This document shows positions 63,882 to 64,000 of a stretch of 64,000 nucleotides of DNA, in pieces. Positions within the stretch are counted from its first letter, which is position 1, and the number at the start of each line of letters is the position of its first letter. The position numbers were made by a program, and so were the translations under genes. This DNA is from Methylorubrum rhodinum. GTDB taxonomy: Bacteria; Pseudomonadota; Alphaproteobacteria; Rhizobiales; Beijerinckiaceae. The notes beneath the pieces were generated by a model. That model was given only the letters and a program-made list of their open reading frames with translations, was not told the DNA's origin and did not search any database. The DNA lies in assembly GCF_014199935.1 (NCBI RefSeq), contig NZ_JACHOP010000009.1, positions 106,749 to 170,748 on the forward strand. The letters are read 5' to 3'.

Positions 63882-63921
63882 CGTCATTCCGGGGCGCCGA
63901 AGGCGAACCCGGAATCCATAT
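63882..63921. repeat. Short palindromic repeat near the window end
   Basis: Inverted pair GTCATTCCGGG and CCCGGAATCC around a GCGCC core, a pattern of common Rhizobiales intergenic palindromes. A related TCATTCCGGACCCGG segment occurs near 60181. The rest of 63922-64000 shows no gene. Confidence 0.5.
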
Positions 63922-64000
63922 GTGGACGGCCCCCTTCTCGCAAGGTTTGGAGCGGTGATCTGGTTGCGCTGACCTGCATCCATATGTCCGGCCTGTGATG

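Overview
The window is about 64 kb of high-GC DNA that looks like a Methylobacterium/Methylorubrum (Alphaproteobacteria, Hyphomicrobiales) chromosome. The genus is inferred, not proven. It rests on the codon use, the Entner-Doudoroff pair edd/eda, bluB, a panE2-like oxalyl-CoA reductase beside an AAE3-type CoA ligase (the oxalate assimilation route described in M. extorquens AM1), a LOV/HWE histidine kinase and several families of GC-rich intergenic palindromes. I see no tRNA, rRNA, CRISPR array, prophage or intact insertion sequence.

Layout. 1-2.7 kb: a Crp/Fnr regulator (5' end outside the window), a FecR-domain exported protein and a CHASE2 class III nucleotide cyclase. 2.8-5.1 kb: an RTX-repeat secreted protein and an aspartate-type aminotransferase. 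5.2-5.9 kb: a VapBC-like toxin-antitoxin pair whose toxin is frameshifted. 6.7-16.2 kb: a type II secretion system on the minus strand (gspE-L-M-C / gspD-O-F-G-I) with no GspH, J or K in view. 16.3-25.7 kb: a FATP-like acyl-CoA synthetase, a metY-metA-like methionine module, a cupin, a fold-type IV aminotransferase, a ThDP enzyme and a flavin reductase.

25.1-33 kb holds the most unusual locus. Two carrier proteins flank a tRNA-synthetase-like amino acid:[carrier protein] ligase, with an acyl-CoA-dehydrogenase-like flavoenzyme, an alpha/beta hydrolase, an AMP-dependent ligase, an SDR reductase, a GNAT-like protein and a nearby flavin reductase. This looks like a small thiotemplate pathway that activates an amino acid with a truncated class II synthetase homologue instead of an NRPS module. 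Its product cannot be read from the sequence.

33.8-45.2 kb is an exopolysaccharide region: two membrane acyltransferases, an O-antigen-ligase/Wzy-like polymerase, a chain-length protein without a kinase domain, a secreted beta-helix protein, a glycosyltransferase, a polysaccharide deacetylase and a Wzx-like flippase. 45.4-49 kb: a carotenoid oxygenase, a creatininase-family amidohydrolase and two CsbD-type stress proteins. 49.1-52.8 kb: a probable oxalate assimilation operon (FAH-family protein, panE2, oxalate-CoA ligase) ending in a strong intrinsic terminator. 53.3-64 kb: matB, a LOV histidine kinase, edd/eda, a DUF2794 protein, bluB with a terminator-bearing leader, an L,D-transpeptidase, a lipoprotein, ndk and a DUF2147 protein.

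Repeats: one ~113-bp palindromic element occurs three times (one copy between edd and eda). A second palindrome family occurs at 22.1, 31.8 and, degenerate, 47.1 kb. Two further intergenic families have two copies each.
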